Shown piece by piece: positions 13,068 through 14,072 of a DNA stretch of 14,072 bases. The translations under genes were made by a program, and so were the position numbers. Below the pieces are notes generated by a model. It was given only the letters and a program-made list of their open reading frames with translations, made no database searches and was not told the origin of the DNA. The DNA is from UBA2256 sp964531105 (GTDB lineage: Bacteria > Spirochaetota > Spirochaetia > Treponematales > Rectinemataceae): contig CAZHFN010000041.1 in assembly GCA_964531105.1 (NCBI GenBank), positions 1 through 14,072 of the forward strand, given 5' to 3'. Within the stretch, counting starts at the first letter, position 1. Each line of letters begins with the position of its first letter.

Positions 13068-14072
13068 TTATGAGGTTTTGCGCGCGAGCAAATCCAGCAA
13101 CGCGGGAAAATCGTTCTTGCCTTTGGGATTTAAAACATTTCCTTCGATCGTGTTGGAATAGTACTCCCGCCAGAAACGGATATTCGCCTTCTCAAGAGAA
13201 AAATCTTCGTTGACGTCTCGACCTTGCGAAAGGGCTAATTTCAAGGCCTCGATAGTTCTCACTCGCACGCAATTAGGATGGCTCTCGTATACTACGTCCC
13301 CCAATACATACACGGTCTTTCCAATGAGAGCCGCTTCCAGCCCCATAGTGCTGGTAAGCGTGATCATCGCCTCGCAGCCTTCGACGAGCTTGGCCGCCTG
13401 GGCTTTATAGGATACAAGCCTGACATTGGGCAATTTTTTTATTTCCCTATAGAAGCTCGGCGATCTCGTGCCTACGGCGGCAGGATGCTCCTTAACGTAC
13501 AGCATCGAATCCAGGGGCAAGGCAAACGCGATGTACCTGATCGTGCTTATCATGTCGGAAAAAAACATGGCTTGACCGGATACCGAAGACTCGGGCACGA
13601 GATGGAGGGGAAACAAGAAGTACTTCTCGCCTTCGGCGGGTAGGGAATAATGGCGCTCCACCGCTTCCTTGCGAATTCTCCGCAGCACATGATTGCGCAA
13701 ATTGGCCCATAGCATGCCGTAGGCTTCCCTGGTTTCGTATTCGTCATTCTTGAAGAAAAGCGGCAGGTTTCCGAAAAAGAACCGCAGCCTGTCTGTTTTA
13801 GAAAAGTAATGCGAGGCAACCGATACCGAATGGAGGGAATTACCCTTGTCGGCCATATAGGAAGGCACAGCCTTTCTGGTAACCATGGCTTCGCTCATCG
13901 CGGCGATTTCATCGTCGGAGGGAATCGGGGTGAGAGAATCCATCTTCCTGTATTTATATTTGTCATCGCAGATATCGATTCTCGATGGAATTCTCGATTG
14001 TGTCACCGATATATACTTGCATATTCCCGAGGCGGCGCAGACTGAGTACAGCACTTCGCCCAGAATGCTCGA
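13068..14072 (-). CDS. Capsule polysaccharide biosynthesis-type protein (PF05159-like), 5' end off right edge
   Basis: About 334 residues are visible. The frame is open through the right edge, and codons before the possible GTG at 14052-14054 (reading SSILGE) look coding, so the true start is outside the window. A central block YFLFPLHLVPESSVSG is followed by LYVKEHPAAVGTRSPSFY, NVRLVSYKAQAAKLVEGC and then ITLTSTMGLEAALIGKTVYVLG. This combination (conserved K-E-H-P, then a T-x-S-T-x-G-x-E-A-x-x-x-G-K motif) is characteristic of the Capsule_synth family, GT-B-like proteins that include the KpsC/KpsS Kdo transferases. The visible protein could be a glycosyltransferase, but donor and acceptor are unknown. 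There is no signal peptide or membrane helix in the visible part, so it is cytoplasmic. It lies 47 bp upstream of the Wzy-like start, probably in one operon. Confidence 0.75.
   Translation of the reverse strand, partial: SSILGEVLYSVCAASGICKYISVTQSRIPSRIDICDDKYKYRKMDSLTPIPSDDEIAAMSEAMVTRKAVPSYMADKGNSLHSVSVASHYFSKTDRLRFFFGNLPLFFKNDEYETREAYGMLWANLRNHVLRRIRKEAVERHYSLPAEGEKYFLFPLHLVPESSVSGQAMFFSDMISTIRYIAFALPLDSMLYVKEHPAAVGTRSPSFYREIKKLPNVRLVSYKAQAAKLVEGCEAMITLTSTMGLEAALIGKTVYVLGDVVYESHPNCVRVRTIEALKLALSQGRDVNEDFSLEKANIRFWREYYSNTIEGNVLNPKGKNDFPALLDLLARKTS

Overview
The window is part of a surface-polysaccharide (exopolysaccharide, capsule or O-antigen type) locus from a diderm bacterium. Every convincing gene is on the minus strand, so transcription runs from right to left. 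The diderm assignment rests on a Wzz-type chain-length protein, a Wza/SLBB-type export protein with a cleavable signal peptide, and a lipoprotein. GC content is moderate. The TTG and GTG starts and the short Ile-Ser-Cys lipobox would fit a spirochaete, but I cannot confirm any taxon from sequence alone. The sequence is a scaffold, with exactly 100 Ns at 11102-11201.

Layout in transcription order, right to left: a capsule-synthesis-type protein running off the right edge (13068-14072); a polytopic Wzy polymerase/ligase-like protein (11809-13020); a GT4 glycosyltransferase cut by the gap (11202-11812); a second GT4 glycosyltransferase of WcaI/WbuB type (9865-11070); a Wzz/GumC-type co-polymerase without a kinase domain (8576-9850); a giant SLBB export protein of about 1,915 residues (2810-8554); a polyprenyl-phosphate sugar-1-phosphate transferase of WbaP/WcaJ type (1361-2734); a lipoprotein with two carboxypeptidase-regulatory-like folds (599-1303); a 75-residue membrane-anchored Cys protein with its own sigma70-like promoter (314-541); and the start of an NAD-dependent nucleotide-sugar epimerase running off the left edge (1-242).

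Together these genes form most of a Wzx/Wzy-type pathway. The phosphotransferase loads the first sugar on undecaprenyl phosphate, the glycosyltransferases extend it, the Wzy-like protein polymerises, Wzz sets chain length, and the SLBB protein would carry the polymer across the periplasm and outer membrane. No flippase (Wzx), BY-kinase or phosphatase is visible; they may lie outside the window or in the gap.

The outstanding feature is the SLBB protein. After one polysaccharide-export domain it has six composite repeats of about 276-300 residues, each built from three SLBB-like folds (the last is shortened), giving about 19 SLBB-like units against the two of a typical Wza. Two neighbouring repeats share a 693-bp stretch that is identical by eye and recurs with an 828-bp period, while the 135 bp between the copies is unrelated to the matching part of either neighbour. 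This suggests recent module exchange or gene conversion, or an assembly artefact. No gene-free stretch longer than 300 bases exists.
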